Positions 11,578 through 23,688 of a DNA stretch of 64,000 nt are shown one piece after another (position 1 is the stretch's first letter; each line of letters starts with the position of its first letter). The notes under the pieces are model-generated. The model was not told the origin of the DNA. It worked only from the letters and a program-made list of their open reading frames with translations, and did no database searches. The DNA is from Palaemon carinicauda (lineage: Eukaryota > Arthropoda > Malacostraca > Decapoda > Palaemonidae), in the NCBI RefSeq assembly GCF_036898095.1, contig NC_090751.1, positions 81,512,955 to 81,576,954 of the forward strand, written 5' to 3'. The position numbers and the translations under genes were made by a program.

Positions 11578-11812
11578 AAACAATTTATATTTTTTGTAGC
11601 TATAGAAACCCGAGTCATTTAAATGGGTTACTCCGTTTCATTTTCCATACCCAGACAATCTAAAATGAAAAAGGGTTTGATTGCATCATATTAGGTTCCT
11701 TGAATGGCTTACGTCACTATCTACTGGTCAAAGACTCGTGGAACAGTTGAGACGAGACCTTTAATTAAGTGACTCACGTTTGCATAGGCAGGAAAAATGT
11801 AAATTGTTTTAA
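11577..11812 (-). repeat. DIRS B outer ITR edge and ICR arm (hairpin)
   Basis: The segment 11577-11626 is an imperfect reverse complement of 11763-11812 (shared blocks GACTC, GTTT, ATAG, AAATTGTTT). The same spacing is seen in E, F and G, where this geometry marks the 3' end of the element. A further ICR-like block follows at 11813-11880. Confidence 0.55.
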
Positions 11813-12299
11813 AAATTTGTAGCTTATTCTTATGCAGATACAAACTTTTAAGTCATTTACATGGAATCTTCCTTAGGTGGGGGTAAGTTGTCTCTGCTCA
11901 AAGTTAACCACTCAATCTCTCTCTTTGACAAGTACAGTTCCTTATATGTGTGAGTAAAGTCAAAAGAGGATTATTTAACTGATTCCTAAAGATACAGGGC
12001 TGAAATATCCAATCCATTTTAGGCCTAGTATAAGAAAGTAGTGAAGCCATATGAGCATTAAATGTCAGGTTAAAGTATTATATCAAACATTTTAAAAAAT
12101 AACTGAACAAGGCATGTTAATCTTACATGCATTAGGGTTTGTTCCAAGCGAAAGCTCCAGGTTCAATCGTGATCATATCCAGTCTGGATCCACATGAATA
12201 ATGCCAAAATGCCGAGAATATCTGATGCTTTTGATAAAAAACTAGGTGTCCTGTAAGAGTTTTAAGGTTAGACTAATTGTTGAGCTGCAACAATAGGGT

Positions 12300-13260
12300 C
12301 TAAAAAAGTGTACAATGATCTGTAAGTGCAATCTTTCAGGTAGTGAGTCATGAAAGTGTTTTGCCTCTTCCAGACACCAGCTACCAAGTGGTTCTTGGGA
12401 AATGCTAGGGTTGGGGCAAGACCACAGGTATCATGCGCTCTATGGGCTCCCTTCCCCTGAGGATCTATAAGCTCTTGTGATAGTTTTGCTTAGCAAAATA
12501 GAAATTGCATTTCTGGACACTTTCTTTTTGGAGCAACCCGCACTTACAAATAAATTAGAAATTTGAGGCCTAAGATACGCAATCCTTTTCAAATATTTAC
12601 GGTCTTCTCTTATGGGACTAAGTAAAAGATTATCCTGGTTGTCAGAGACATTATCAAGAAAGAGTCAAATCTTAAATCCTTCTTGGCTGGGTTTAGAGTT
12701 TTGGCCACCAACTCGGGAACAAAAAATAAAGTTAATTCTTTCCATTATCTGGATTGTGATATAAGGTGAAATAGTCCATGTAGCTTTTTTACTCTCTTGG
12801 GTACAGCTAAGGCAAGGAAAAGAGAGTTTTCAGTTCAAAATTCCTGTACATGACTTTCTGTATGGGTTCATAGGGGACTTTTTTCAAGGAGTTAAAGGAC
12901 CTTTGTCACATCCCAGGAGGGGGGTTTAAGTTGTTGCGGAGGATAAGTCTGCTAAAAGCTTTTAATGAGTGCGGAAAGTTCCCATGAAGAGAAGAGATCA
13001 AGGCGTTTCACTCTGAAAACCTGGCTAAAGGCCATGTGGTAGTCCTTCACCACAGTGAATGAAAGGGATTTCTCGTTCCTCAGGAACACTTAAGTAATCA
13101 GCAATAGTGGCCTGAGTGGAGCAATATTCCCCCTATGACACCAATCACAGATGATCTCCTACTTGGCTTGGTAGACTGCTGCGAACGACTTTCAGAGGTA
13201 TCCAGAAAGTTGTTTCACAATTGGGCCCAAAAAACTCTCTGTCAGAGTCTCCAGTCGTGA
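12300..13260 (-). pseudogene. DIRS B tyrosine recombinase remnant
   Basis: The minus strand contains AAVYQAK, as in DIRS E, near 13170. Near 12440-12310 is a HDTCGLAPTLAF ... KRQNTFMTHYLKD run that matches the HxxR...HYLKD end of the E recombinase. The box-II Arg of HxxR reads Cys and there are many stops and shifts, so it is inactive. It lies next to the RNase H remnant with the expected order. Confidence 0.65.
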
Positions 13261-13262
13261 AG

Positions 13263-13978
13263 CTAGAAACAGTGCACTGCTTCGAGGAACTTTCTTACGT
13301 GTGGTTGACAAAGTAGGTTTGGCCATTCTGGAAGTTCTCTTGGGATGTTCACGAGTAGTTCCAGCAGGTCTGGATACACTCCGCTGTTGGCTACCTTAGG
13401 GGTACTAGCATTACTCTGACCTCCAGATGTTCTTTTGGGTGCTGGAAGGTATCTTCCATTGCTGCAGCTGAGTCCAGGGCTACAGAGCAATACACTGGGA
13501 GTTTGTTGTTCAGGTGAGTGGCAAATATGTCTAGCAATGGGGAACCACATAAAGTCAAAAGTCTTCTTCTCCACTAGAGGATGCAAGGACCACTTGAAAA
13601 CAACTGTCGTCCCTTGTCGACTCAGATGGTCCACAATGACATTCCTCTTGCAGGAGATAAACCTCGGCAATATGGATATTGCATTGATTTCAGCACACTT
13701 GTGGATCTCTACTGCTAGTTGCCAGAGCAGGAGAGAGGCTTTGCGTCCTTGTTTGGAGATGTAGGTCACTACCGTGGAATTGTCACTTATCAGCATTCAC
13801 AGAGTGATATCTGAGAGTTCTGAGAAGTGGAGTAACGCTAGTTAAGTCACATTCATCTCCAAGAAATTGAAGTGAAAGGCCCTGCTGTGACCATAGACCC
13901 GAGACCAGCTCCCTTCCTAGGTGAACACCCTAACCTTGGCGAGAAACATCCAAGAACAGAAGGTACTTTGGGGGAAGA
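13263..13978 (-). pseudogene. DIRS B RNase H to MT-like region
   Basis: A 177-codon open stretch (13796-13263) reads LISDNSTVVTYISKQG, then RFISCKRNVIVDHLSRQG. These are the typical third and fourth RNase H motifs of DIRS elements (compare MCDNATVVAYIKKQG and GKKNVLADGLSR in E). Downstream residues are a degenerate MT-like domain ending near LCQPHVRKFL. The upstream side (13800-13978) was cut by the I-LINE. Confidence 0.75.
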
Positions 13979-14805
13979 TTGATTGATTGATTGAAAGTTT
14001 TCTGGCATCCTGACATCTAAGGTCATTGACGCCGATAGCATTTATTATGTATGAAAAATTAAAGAGAATTCAATTATAACCATAAAAGTTAAGATGTCAT
14101 TGTAATAATTGAATAGTTTTCAGAAGACCTGCTTCTGAAATAAATCTGAAAATGCCACTCGCATAGTAGGACACATCATGTCCAAGAATCTTGGCAAGGA
14201 TGAACTTGCCATCCTCACCTCGAGCCTCAAACATATATCTATTTCTTAAGTAATTATAATTAGAGCATTCAGTCAACAAATGCCTCACTGTTAAAGGTAC
14301 TAAACAGTCCTCGCAATACGGTTGGTGTTGGCCCTTCAGCAGAAACTCATGTGTCAACTGTGTGTGACCAATACGGAGACGACAAAGAGACGTCTCCCAT
14401 TTTCGGGGTATCCTGTTATACCTCAGGGGTGATATGATATTTGTTATTTCCCTCATTTTATTCCCATCTAGACTATCCCAGTGCTGTTGCCATTTATTAC
14501 AAACCAATTTCTTGATGTAAGGTAGGAAATCATTACAGGGAATAGGACACCTCCTTGGTAGCAACTCGGATGCCGCATTCTTCGCCAATAAATCTGCCTT
14601 CTCAGTCCCAGACACACCTACATGTGCTGGAACCCAACAAAATCGAACTGTTATACCTCTCCGTCCAATAATAAAAAGCCATTCTAAAATCTTTAAAACT
14701 AGAGGGTTACTAGAATTAAAAACTTCTAGAGCTTGAAGAACACTCCTTGCATCACTAAAAATTGTAAAAATACCCTCCTTTTCCAAAGCTATTTTCTCAA
14801 TAGCG

Positions 14806-14851
<46 letters not shown>
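14806..14851. repeat. (ATT)n microsatellite / LINE tail
   Basis: About fifteen ATT units at the 3' end of the nested CR1/Jockey-type fragment, in reverse orientation. Confidence 0.95.
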
Positions 14852-14856
<5 letters not shown>

Positions 14857-15462
14857 CAAGCTACAACCCTAGTTGGAAAAGCAAGATGCTATAAGCCTAG
14901 GGGCTCCAACAGGGAAAAATAGCCCAGTGAGGAAAGGAAATAAGGAAATAAATAAATGAAGAGAACAAATTAACAATAAATCATTCTAAAACAAGTAACA
15001 ACATCAAAACAGACATGTCATATATAAACTATTAACAACATCAAAAACAAATATGTCATAAATAAACTATAAAAAGACTCATGTCCGCCTGGTCAACAAA
15101 AAAGCATTTGCTCCAACTTTGAACTTTTGAAGTTCTACTGATTCAACCACCCGATTAGGAAGATCATTCCACAACTTGGTAACAGCTGGAATAAAACTTC
15201 TAGAATACTGCGTAGTATTGAGTCTCGTGATGAAGAAGGCCTGGCAATTAGAATTAACTGCCTGCCTAGTATTACGAACAGGATAGAATTGTCCAGGGAG
15301 ATCTGAATGTAAAGGATGGTCAGAGTTATGAAAAATCTTATGCAACATGCATAATGAACTAATTGAACGACAGTGCCAGAGATTAATATCTAGATCAGGA
15401 ATAAGAAATTTAATCGACCGTAAGTTTCTGTCCAACAAATTAAGATGAGAATCAGCAGCCGC
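14812..15462 (-). mobile_element. CR1/Jockey-type LINE 3' fragment nested in I-type LINE copy 2
   Basis: Comparison with the intact I copy shows extra sequence between AGCGGTTA and GCCATACAG. The insert ends in an (ATT)n run (14806-14851; AAT tail in its own orientation) and carries an RT C-terminal frame at its other end. I could not define a target duplication because the tail blends into the flank. Confidence 0.75.
15079..15462 (-). pseudogene. RT C-terminal fragment of CR1/Jockey-type LINE
   Basis: About 127 codons reading ADSHLNLLDRNLRSIKFLIP, SLCMLHKIFHNSDHPLH, then TQYSRSFIPAVTKLWNDLPN and FKVGANAFLL before the stop. This is the usual C terminus of CR1/Jockey-like LINE ORF2 proteins. 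The degenerate LINE at 45490-46940 ends with the same motif series, so they are one family. 5'-truncated and non-autonomous. Confidence 0.75.
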
Positions 15463-17661
15463 CATACAGTTCGGCAGTATATATGGAAGCTGTTAGAGGA
15501 AGTGCACCTCTACAATTAAAATCATTACTATGTACTCCAAATCCAACGCCAGCATCAGATTTGGAGCCATCAGTATATATAAAAGTCGATCCCCTATGTT
15601 CTGCAACATGTTCCATATAAAGAGACCTGGATTCTAAGTCAGTCATACTCTTCTTAACTCCAATATAGTATTTACAAAAAGATACGTCAGGTAATTTCCA
15701 TGGAGGCGTTGATGATACCTTAAATGGAAACACCTTATTTCTAATTATATCAAGAGTGTTTAATAATTGTTTCACACAAAACCCATAAGGTTGAGGAGAT
15801 TTTAGGTGCAACTCAAAGTATGTTGAGTGCCTTACAAGGCTTGCAGTCTGAAAGGCTAAAGAATTAGGGAGTTTTTGCAATCTAAACCAACACCGAATAA
15901 TAGCAGATATTCGGTAAAGGTCTAGAGGAAATTCTCCAATATCAACGATGAGACTTGGGATAGGCGAGGTTCTAAATTCTCCTGTGGACAATCTAACACA
16001 AGCATGATGTATTGAATCTAATATTTTTAACCGGATTGGGGTGGCTGAGGAGTATATTTCACATCTATAACTGATTTTGGAAAAAATCAAGGCCTTGTAT
16101 AATTTTAAGATAGTGTTGCTGTCTGCCCCCATGATGTATGGGACAACACTTTTAAGATATTCAGAGGCTCAAGACATTTAGCTTTTAATGCTTTTAAGTG
16201 AGAAACCCATGTAAACCTACAATCAAATATCAAACCTAAAAATTTAGCTCCACTTAAACTTGGTATCAGTTGACCTTTAATGTATGTATCCGGGTCTGGA
16301 TGTACTCCTCAGATACAACAAAAATGGACAATGGTAGTTTTACTTGTTGAGAACTTAAATCTATTCATATTGGCCTACTGGATAATTTTGTCAATAGAGA
16401 GTTGGATTTTTCTCTCAACCATTGCCATTCTAGTTCCAGCAAATGATATTGAGAGATCATTCACAAATAATGTTGATATAACATCCCGGGTAATGACTGA
16501 GGATATACCATTAATTGCTACTGCAAACAGGGTTACACTCAGCACACTCCCCTGAGGAACTCTTGATAGAGTTTCCCCCAATCTCACTTGAAAAACTCTA
16601 TGCAAAAGAAATGACTGAATAAATAGTGGTAGTTCTCCCTTTTTAATCCTAATTCATGAATTGTTTTAAGTATACCATATCTCCATGTGGTATCATATGC
16701 TTTTTCAAGGTAAAAAAAAACTGTCACATGGTGCTGTTTGGAAGCAAAGGCTTCACAAATGGAGGACTCAAGTCATATCAACACATCAGTTGTTGAGTGC
16801 ATTTTTCTGAATCAACATTGAATCGGTGATAGAATACCCTTCTTTTCAAGGTACCACATCAACCTTGCATTGACCATCTTCTCCATGATTTTACATAAAA
16901 AAGAAGTCAATGCAATAGGTCGATAGCTTGCTGCTAAAAACTTGTCCTTACCGGGTTCTAAAAAGACTAAAATAATGGCTAGTTCCCAAACACTTAGGTA
17001 ACTATGATCATGCCATATTCTATTAATAATGCTTAAAATAAATAACTCTGTATTAAAATGTACATGTTTAACCATTGCATGTGGAATTCCATCGGGTCCA
17101 GTGGCTGTATCGTTACAAGTAGCGAGTGCGGAATCAAGTTCTCTTTCAGTAAAAGGAGAATTATACAATTCTTCCTTTCCTGTTGCAAAATTTAAAATTT
17201 TCTTTTCTTCAATGCTCACGTACTGGTGACCAGGAGCTGCTACACTCTTGCACAATACATTTGAAAAATGGTCAGCCAGGGCATTGCTAACTTCATTTCC
17301 TTCAGCCACACACTGACCATTCACTTTCAACACTGGTGGTGGGTTCGGAGTAAATTTGCCTGTAATTTTTCTTATTTTCCTCCATACAGAAGATGGTGGT
17401 GTTCTATTATTAATGGAGGAAACAAAAGCCACCCAAGATTGGCGCCTAGCTTCTTTCATGGCACGACGGAATTGTGCACTACACTTTTGTATGTTATTAA
17501 ATTTTCATCCGTATGGCGTCTACGCAATCTAGTCAAGAGATTTTCTGGTGGCTCTGTGCAAGGCTGTTAATTCTGAAAACCACCACGGGACTGGTCGTCT
17601 TTTGAATAGTCCTTTGGTTTTGGGAATCGAATTGATTCCTGCCATATCTTTGGGGGGAAGA

Positions 17662-18000
17662 AAACTGTAGAAGGGGCCCTCTTATAGGTTTTCCTCTCTC
17701 AGTCGACTTGTAAGAATCTCCTGGAGAACTGACAGCATGGTTGCAGGGTCACCAGCTCTTCAGAGCCCACTGCACCGGGCAAAGATGCATCCTCCTGAAG
17801 GGGACCAGCTTCTCCAGTGATGAGAGATGTCCTAGAACCTGTTGCCACTAGTGGGCAGGAAGTGATTTCCCTTCCACAAAAGTCTCAGCTAACTTCCTGA
17901 ATCTCAGATCCCTGTCTGGGGATGGATACACTCTCTGGCTTCAACTAAAGCTGGACTTCTCTAGGTTCAGCTGGATCCCCCAACTTCTTGCAGAAGTTGA
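17662..18000 (-). pseudogene. DIRS B RT connection remnant
   Basis: On the minus strand this resembles the RT segment after YLDDW (a NWGIQLNLEKSS-like stretch near 17950) followed by degenerate GHLSSLEKLVP-like sequence. It lies directly beyond the I-LINE target duplication and continues the RNase H piece at 13263-13978. Coding is broken throughout. Confidence 0.55.
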
Positions 18001-18756
18001 GGAGAAAGTTCCTTCAAAATTATGTTAGTATCTTAGTAAATAGGGATTTCTTTGAGAAAATACTTTTATCAAGTAAATAGGAATATTCTTATTTACCCTT
18101 TATAATATTATGAAAACGTCAAATTCTATTAAAAAGATCCTTAAAGATAAACGTTTTGGGACAAGGTTTTATGGGTATCACACGATAGTTATATACAGTA
18201 ACTTGAACCAAAGCGTGGATATAAATGCACCAGATCTGGGAAAAAGGACACATCTCTTTGTCAGCCTACAAAGAAGACACGTCGATGAAAGACAAACTAA
18301 GCTCCAGTTACTGTTCTCTAGTATGTATGATCTCAATAATTACCCATTGTGTTTAAATATAGAATTGCATATGGTTTCTAAATTGATTAATACAGTAGTA
18401 CCATTTATTGTGAGCATTGTTTTCCAAGTGTTAAGAAGTCTCTATAAACGATGTTTTTGTTACTTGGTGTATTACTTAACCTAAAATTTTATGTAACCTG
18501 ATGTTAATGTCATTTACGTGTGTTAATCTGTTGATCAAAACCAATACGGACCAGTGCTCTTGTCTCAAAGTAGCACGTAAGCGTCTTTTATATTTCTTTC
18601 ATTGAATACAGCACTATTGAGATCTCCCTAGATTTAGCACAGGTGAGTGTAGATTGAGATGTAAAGATTCATATTATGTAAAATATCTAAAGTAATTTAA
18701 TCTATCTATTTTATAACTGTTACCAACTTGAGTCTCGTCATTATTATTCTAAAACT
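18001..18756. other. Spacer between DIRS B and DIRS C, no gene supported
   Basis: AT-rich. A 124-codon plus-strand frame at 18110-18484 has no motif I recognise and no coding-like signal beyond being open. It may be eroded DIRS B gag side. Confidence 0.45.
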
Positions 18757-18769
18757 ATTTCTGGGTCGA

Positions 18770-19055
18770 CCTGTGACGGCCGGTGAAAAAGTCCTTCTTT
18801 ACACTTTTCTGATATAAATCTTCCAAATATACCAGAGAAAGATAAAAGCATGGAATGCAGAGGTTACTAACCTCGCGCGAGCACCTTGTGGGTGTCGTGT
18901 ATACATCAGGAGCATGTGAAAACCACTATTCACAGGCTGTCTTCCATTTAGATAATTCCTTCATCAAAGGGAAGGGCCGTAACAAAGGCCCCAGAAACCA
19001 CACTTGGACCACGCCACCGTCACCCAACACGAACGCCCTCTAGGACATCCTTCTG
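18770..19055 (+). repeat. DIRS C left ITR (right ITR 23309-23594)
   Basis: A 286-bp near-perfect inverted repeat, beginning CCTGTGACGGCC on the left and closing GGCATCACAGG on the right, with only scattered mismatches. The same 62-codon frame therefore reads in both, and it has no coding meaning. Confidence 0.93.
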
Positions 19056-19128
19056 TTTTGGACTTGCTCGAGTGGTTGTGTTGTTTGAGCTCTCGGTGTT
19101 TTTTTCCCGTGATGGGAGCTAATTCATC

Positions 19129-19166
19129 ATGACTGACGCTGCTACTTCACCTTTTCCAATGTTAAG
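19129..19166 (+). other. DIRS C leader mini-exon and possible 5' splice site
   Basis: ATG at 19129 is followed by 32 nt and then GTTAAGTACC (19161). DIRS D (25340/25369) and the leader at 33457/33483 have the same ATG-short exon-GTTRAGTACC arrangement with 29 and 26 nt. All three lengths are 2 mod 3, and similarity drops after the ACC, as at an exon/intron border. The acceptor is not identified. Confidence 0.4.
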
Positions 19167-19169
19167 TAC

Positions 19170-20200
19170 CATAGTTTGTTTTGACAGCTTTTTCAGTACC
19201 GGGCATTTGTTCTCTTTCCAGTAATGTGAATTTTAATTTTGGGAGAGGATTGGCCTTCCTCAGTGTTGGCAGCCATTTTGGCGTTGTTCGCTTCGTTGGT
19301 ATTTCAAGTTAATATTGCCCATCTGGTACTCTGTTATCTAGGTTATATCACTTACGTTTTATGACCATTTTTATTATCATTATTTTATTATTGTTTTTAC
19401 TATGGTATTTTTTTGCTAGCAAGTCCAATTTAGACGAACGAAGAATAACGTTCTTGCCTTTGTTATAGTTTAAGTACCCGCCTCGGGAAGGTGGTCGTTT
19501 TTAGACTATATCTTTATATTTATTTGTTACGCTGTCGTTATTCTTCGTTCTTGGTTATTACAATTTTATTATTATTCTTAAATCATATTGTGTGCTTTTG
19601 GTTCTTTATAATGTAACCATGAGAGCGTGAGCATGGAGTTCTCGTGTTCTGTTACTACAATTAAGAGTTACCCTTTCTCTCGTTTTCTTTCTTAATCTCG
19701 AGTAAGGAGAGGTGGATTTCCCGTTTTCCGTGTTATACGATCACGAGTTATCCCGTCCTCCTCTTCTTCTCCGGGTTTATGATATTGCGTTTGATGGTAT
19801 TTACGTTTTATTGATGTGGTTACTGTTAATATAGCTAGCATCATTAATAGGTTCCGTTAGTGTATGAGTCATTTTTTTGGGATCGCTTTATGCCGCCACC
19901 CATAGTTCCGTTCTCTTCGGAACGTTCACCGCCTTGAGTTATACTCTGCTATAATGGATACTAATTGGGTTGGGAACTAGTCAGATATTGGAGTGCAACG
20001 GTGAAACCCGGCACTCAGACTCCGGCTTCGGCCTTATGCACACGAACCTTTTTCATGATTAATCACAATTTCATTATTACGGTCCTTTTTCACTGGATCT
20101 CCGGCTTCACCAGAGATCACACAGTCGTTCAGCATTGCGTTTAACATTATCTTACCGCTGATGTTCACGATTTCACTATTACGGACCGGTTCGATCACTG
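19170..20200 (+). other. DIRS C leader/intron-like region, no gene
   Basis: T-rich sequence with no sustained reading frame. In DIRS D the matching place holds an intron and gag; here gag is missing and RT starts near 20205. Confidence 0.5.
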
Positions 20201-20204
20201 AAGT

Positions 20205-21408
20205 TCCGGCCGCCTGTTCACAATTCCGAAGAAAAGCTCGTCGGCATTGAGAGTGGACCTGGACTTGTCAAAGCTAAACTCTTACATTCTCTGCGACAAG
20301 TTCCGGATGTTGACTATCTCTCAGGTACGGACCTTACTTCCCCATGGGGCCGTCACCACCTCTATCGACCTTACCGACGCTTATTATCATGTGCCAATAG
20401 CTCGAGACTTCTCTCCTTATCTAGGTTTCCGCCTAGGCAGGAAAGCCTTTGCGTTCAAAGTCATGCCCTTCGGCCTCAACATTGATCCCAGGATATTCAC
20501 GAACTGGGAGAGACAGTGTTAGAACAACTCAGGAACCAAGGGATACAGATCATTGCTTATCTGGAAGGTTGGCTCATTTGGGCCCGGTCAGCCATGGAAG
20601 GCAACAGAGCTACGAAGAAGGTACTTCGATTTCTCGCCAACCTGGGATTCCAAGTCAATCTCCAAAAGTCCCGCCTGCAACTATCAGGCCACTTAGAATG
20701 GTTAGGCATTCAGTGGGACCTTTTGAAGAACACGTTGTCTCTTCCTTCCAAAAAGGTAAGAGAAATAGCTTCAAAGATCAAGAATTTTCTCAAACACAAA
20801 CAGGTGTCCAGAAGAGCCTTAAAAAGAATCCTCGGCCTTCTCCAATTCGCTTCAGTAACAGATCTCCTATTAAAAGTCAAACTCAAAGACATCAATCGAG
20901 TTTGGAGAAAGAGAGCTACAGTACCTTTAAGAGACAAGGTCTCGAAGTTCCCCTCTGTCTTGAAAATGAGACTACGCCCATGGTCCGAACCAAAGAACCT
21001 CTCCAAATCGGTTCCTCTACAATTCCCACCTCCACAAGTGACATTCCATACAGACGCGTCTCTAAGTGGATGGGGGGTTACTCCGAACATCAGATGTTTC
21101 AGGGCTCTTGGTCACCCGCCATGAAACAGTCCCATATCAATGTTCTCAAAGCCATGACAGTGTTCTTGACCCTGAAGAGACTCTCTCCTTCGAGGTCGAC
21201 CCACATCAGAGTGGTGTCAAACAGCACAGACATAGTACACTGCGTCAACAGAGGCGGATCCGAGTCACCCAACCTGAATCAGATCCTGGTCACTATCTTC
21301 GCCTGGGCAACAGAAAAGAACTGGTTCCTGTCAGCAACTCACCTAGCGGGAGTCCAGAATGTGAGAGCGGACTCACTATCCAAGACGAAACCACTGGAAT
21401 CAGAATAG
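20205..21408 (+). pseudogene. DIRS C reverse transcriptase / RNase H, broken
   Basis: The frame opens at LFTIPKKSSSALRVDLDLSK and runs through TLLPHGAVTTSIDLTDAYYH and VMPFGLNIDPRIFT to about 20520. It shifts to LRNQGIQIIAYLEGWLIWAR, where the catalytic YLDDW has become YLEGW, so RT is dead. Then come LEWLGIQWDLLKNTLSLPSK and RNase H start VTFHTDASLSGWGVTP to about 21100. A further shift gives HINVLKAMTVFLTLKRL, the RNase H third motif NSTDIVHCVNRGG and NVRADSLSK, ending at 21408. At least two frameshifts plus the active-site change disable it. Order and motifs match DIRS D. Confidence 0.85.
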
Positions 21409-21483
21409 TCTCTAGACATAATTTCATTCTGGTGGATACTCAGGCTGGTTCCGGCCCTCCAGGTAGATTTATTCACAACTCAG

Positions 21484-22778
21484 ATGAGTCACAAACTTCC
21501 TTGTTATGTGACCACAACCCTGGACCCTCAGGCTTATGCCATGGACGCATTAACCCTGGATTGGAACCATTGGAAGAAGATTTACCTATTTCCCCCAGTG
21601 AATCTTCTAATGAAAGTTTTACACAAACTACGCTCCTTCCGGGGGGCAGTGGCTTTAGTAGCACCTCACTGGCCAAAGAACAGATGGTTTCCTCTCCTCC
21701 TAGAGTTGAAACTCCGTCCCTTACGGATCCCGTTCCCCAAACTGACCCAAGTAATCCAAACTCATTGTGTCAGATTCCTCAAGGATAGCCAAAACTCTAA
21801 CTTTGTGGACTACATGAAGTTTGCAGCTCGTAGAGTCGCGAACATTGACCCGGAAAACGTTCTCTTCATCGAATCAGACAAAAGGGACTTGACAATTCGT
21901 CAATATGATTCGGCCGTTAAGAAACTAGCAGATTTCCTAAGAGTTCAGACCATACTCGTATGCCTCCGAATTTAGCCATCTCTTTCTTGAGGTTCCTATT
22001 TGACAAAGGCCTAGCAGCTAGCACTTTAACCACCATCAAGTCAGCCTTGAAGAAGATCTTCCTTGTTGGATTAACATTAACCTACCTGATTCCTATTTCT
22101 CATCTATTCCAAAAGCATGTGCTAGGCTTCGACCTTCGGTTCGTCCACAAAAGGTCTCTTGGTCTCTGAACGATGTCCTCAAACTTGCGACGGACACAGA
22201 CAATGAATCCTGCTCTTATATCACTCTTCTTAGGAAGACTTTATTTCTAACGGCTTTGGCCTCAGGTGCTAGAATATCAGAACTAGCAGCTCTCTCACGA
22301 AACCCAGAAAACATAGATTTCCTCCCTTCAGCCGAAGTACTCCTTTCTCCAGACAAAGCTTTCCTAGCTAAAAATGAGGATCCGCAAAATAGGTGCTCCC
22401 CTCGGAAGATTATCCTTCTTCCCCAGGATCCTTTCTCTGTGTCCAGTCACTACTCTCAGGGCCTTTTTAGCTAGAACTGCCACCCGCTCGTCTGGCCCCT
22501 TGGTTATCAGGGAACAAGGAGGTACTATTTCCATTCAAGGTATCAGACAACAAATCCTCTACTTCATTAAACATACTAATCCGGAATCATTTCTCCATGC
22601 TCATAATATGCGGTCAGTAGCTACCTCCATCAATTACTTCCAGAACAGGGACTTTGATGACCTTAAAAAATATACGGGTTGGAAATCCCCTATGGTTTTC
22701 CAACGCCACTATCTAAAGAACTTACAGGCCCTTAAATACCCGACGGTGGCAGCGGGGAGTCTTATCTCTCTCCATTAA
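21484..22778 (+). pseudogene. DIRS C MT-like domain and tyrosine recombinase, broken
   Basis: The MT-like domain (21520-21720) reads DPQAYAMDALTLDW, YLFPPVNLLMKVL and VALVAPHWPKNRWFPLLLEL, as in DIRS elements; similarity to Dam methylases is reported for the group. The same frame flows into the recombinase N-terminal domain (VRFLKDSQNSNF, DSAVKKLADFL) to 21975. Frameshifted pieces then give the box-I Arg in ASGARISEL (22260-22290), HNMR box II (22600) and the tyrosine in FQRHYLKNL (22700). All catalytic residues can be found but lie in three frames. Confidence 0.82.
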
Positions 22779-23164
22779 TCTCTTCTTCTTCCTTTCTTCC
22801 ATCTTTTCTCTTCTCCCTCCTACCCGCCACTCACACCACGTCGCCACTCTCCTGGGTAGTTCGTTAGCCCTATGATATTTACCATGTTTAATTCCTATGG
22901 TTTAACTGTTATTGTATTTACCGTTCCTTTAATGTTTAGATATGGTTAGACATGTAAGGTTTGATGCCTTTTTGCATTTCGACACTCAGTTGATTCCTTG
23001 TCTTCATATTTATTTAGCCTTACGTTCCCTATGTCATTTGGCTAGTTTGTAATTTGATGTTTACTTACATTATTATTTTATATTATTGTCTTACATGGTG
23101 TTTGTATTCTCCTCATTATGTTATTACTTTATTGGGCTTGGAAGGCATTCTCTTGTACATTTTC

Positions 23165-23250
23165 ATCGGCTGTCACAGGTCGACCCAGAAAAGAGATTTT
23201 GACGAAGGAAAAATCTATTTCTGGGGAGAGACCTGTGACGCCCGGTGAAA
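23165..23250 (+). repeat. DIRS C internal complementary region (ICR)
   Basis: The first half (CACAGGTCGACCCAGAAA) is the reverse complement of the left end at 18757-18775. The second half (GATTTTGACGAAGGAAAAAT through CCTGTGACGCCC) is complementary to the right end at 23585-23633. In DIRS replication models the ICR aligns the two ends to close the circular intermediate. Confidence 0.85.
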
Positions 23251-23688
23251 CCCTTCCCGGTTATTTTTGTACGGACCCACCCTTTCCTTGCCAAGCCATA
23301 TGTTCTTGCAGAAGGATGTCCTAGAGGGCGTTCGTGTTGGGTGACGGTGGCGTGGTCCAAGTGTGGTTTCTCGGGCCTTTGTTACGGCCCTTCCCTTTGA
23401 TGAAGGAATTATCTAAATGGAAGACAGCCTGTGAATAGTGGTTTTCACACGCCCCTGATGTATACACGACACCCACAAGGTGCTCGCGCGAGGATAGTAA
23501 CCTTTGCATTCCATGCTTTTATCTTTCTCTGGTATATTTGGAAGATTTATATCAGAAAAGTGTAAAGAAGGACTTTTTCACTGGGCATCACAGGTCTCTC
23601 CCCAGATATAGGTTTCTCCTTCGTCAAAACCCCTTATAAATAAGAGACCTAAAGAACTCTAAGTTAGAGCATTTCGGATAAATTATTT

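Larger units (their letters stand above)
14097..17640 (-). pseudogene. ORF2 remnant of I-type LINE copy 2 (RT, RNase H)
   Basis: Open pieces at 17459-16812, 16605-16375, 16132-15452 and 14786-14097 match consecutive parts of the intact ORF2 at 48930-52619. RT has TATGPDGIPHAM, LEPGKDKFLAASYRPIAL and LFVNDLSIS (the VDD site mutated to VND). RNase H has FIYTDGSKSDAGVGFG and PAHVGVSGTEKADLLAKNAA. The endonuclease half is absent. Frameshifts, stops, the VND change and the CR1/Jockey-like insertion at about 14812-15462 all disable it. Confidence 0.85.
13979..17647 (-). mobile_element. I-type LINE copy 2, 5'-truncated
   Basis: It starts with the inverted (TCAA)n tail at 13979 and aligns along its length to the full copy at 48779-55296, ending where that copy reads about 51835. 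It is flanked by a 13-14 bp duplication CTTTGGGGGAAGA (13966-13978 and 17648-17661, one extra G). It inserted into DIRS B. Confidence 0.88.
11577..18000 (-). mobile_element. DIRS B, degenerate minus-strand copy (right end uncertain)
   Basis: The 3' ITR edge and ICR lie at 11577-11880. Going right come remnants of tyrosine recombinase (12300-13260), MT-like and RNase H (13263-13978) and, beyond an I-LINE insertion, RT (17662-18000). This is the gene order of a minus-strand DIRS. I found no matching 5' ITR, so the gag side is lost or unrecognisable. Confidence 0.7.
18757..23633 (+). mobile_element. DIRS C, plus-strand copy lacking gag
   Basis: Inverted terminal repeats of 286 bp (18770-19055 and 23309-23594) enclose a leader, RT/RNase H, MT-like and tyrosine-recombinase remnants. 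An ICR just inside the right ITR (about 23165-23250) is complementary to both element ends. There is no target-site duplication, as expected for recombinase integration. The leader passes almost directly into RT, so gag was deleted. Confidence 0.88.

Noticed and set aside
18110..18484. 124-codon plus-strand frame in the B/C spacer
   Set aside because: No recognisable motif, AT-rich composition, and no supporting context.
18855..19043. 62-codon frame found identically at 23321-23509 on the other strand
   Set aside because: It is the DIRS C terminal inverted repeat, read twice.
20449..21408. Single 319-codon protein
   Set aside because: The first part is RT read in the wrong frame; only the last ~100 codons are RNase H.
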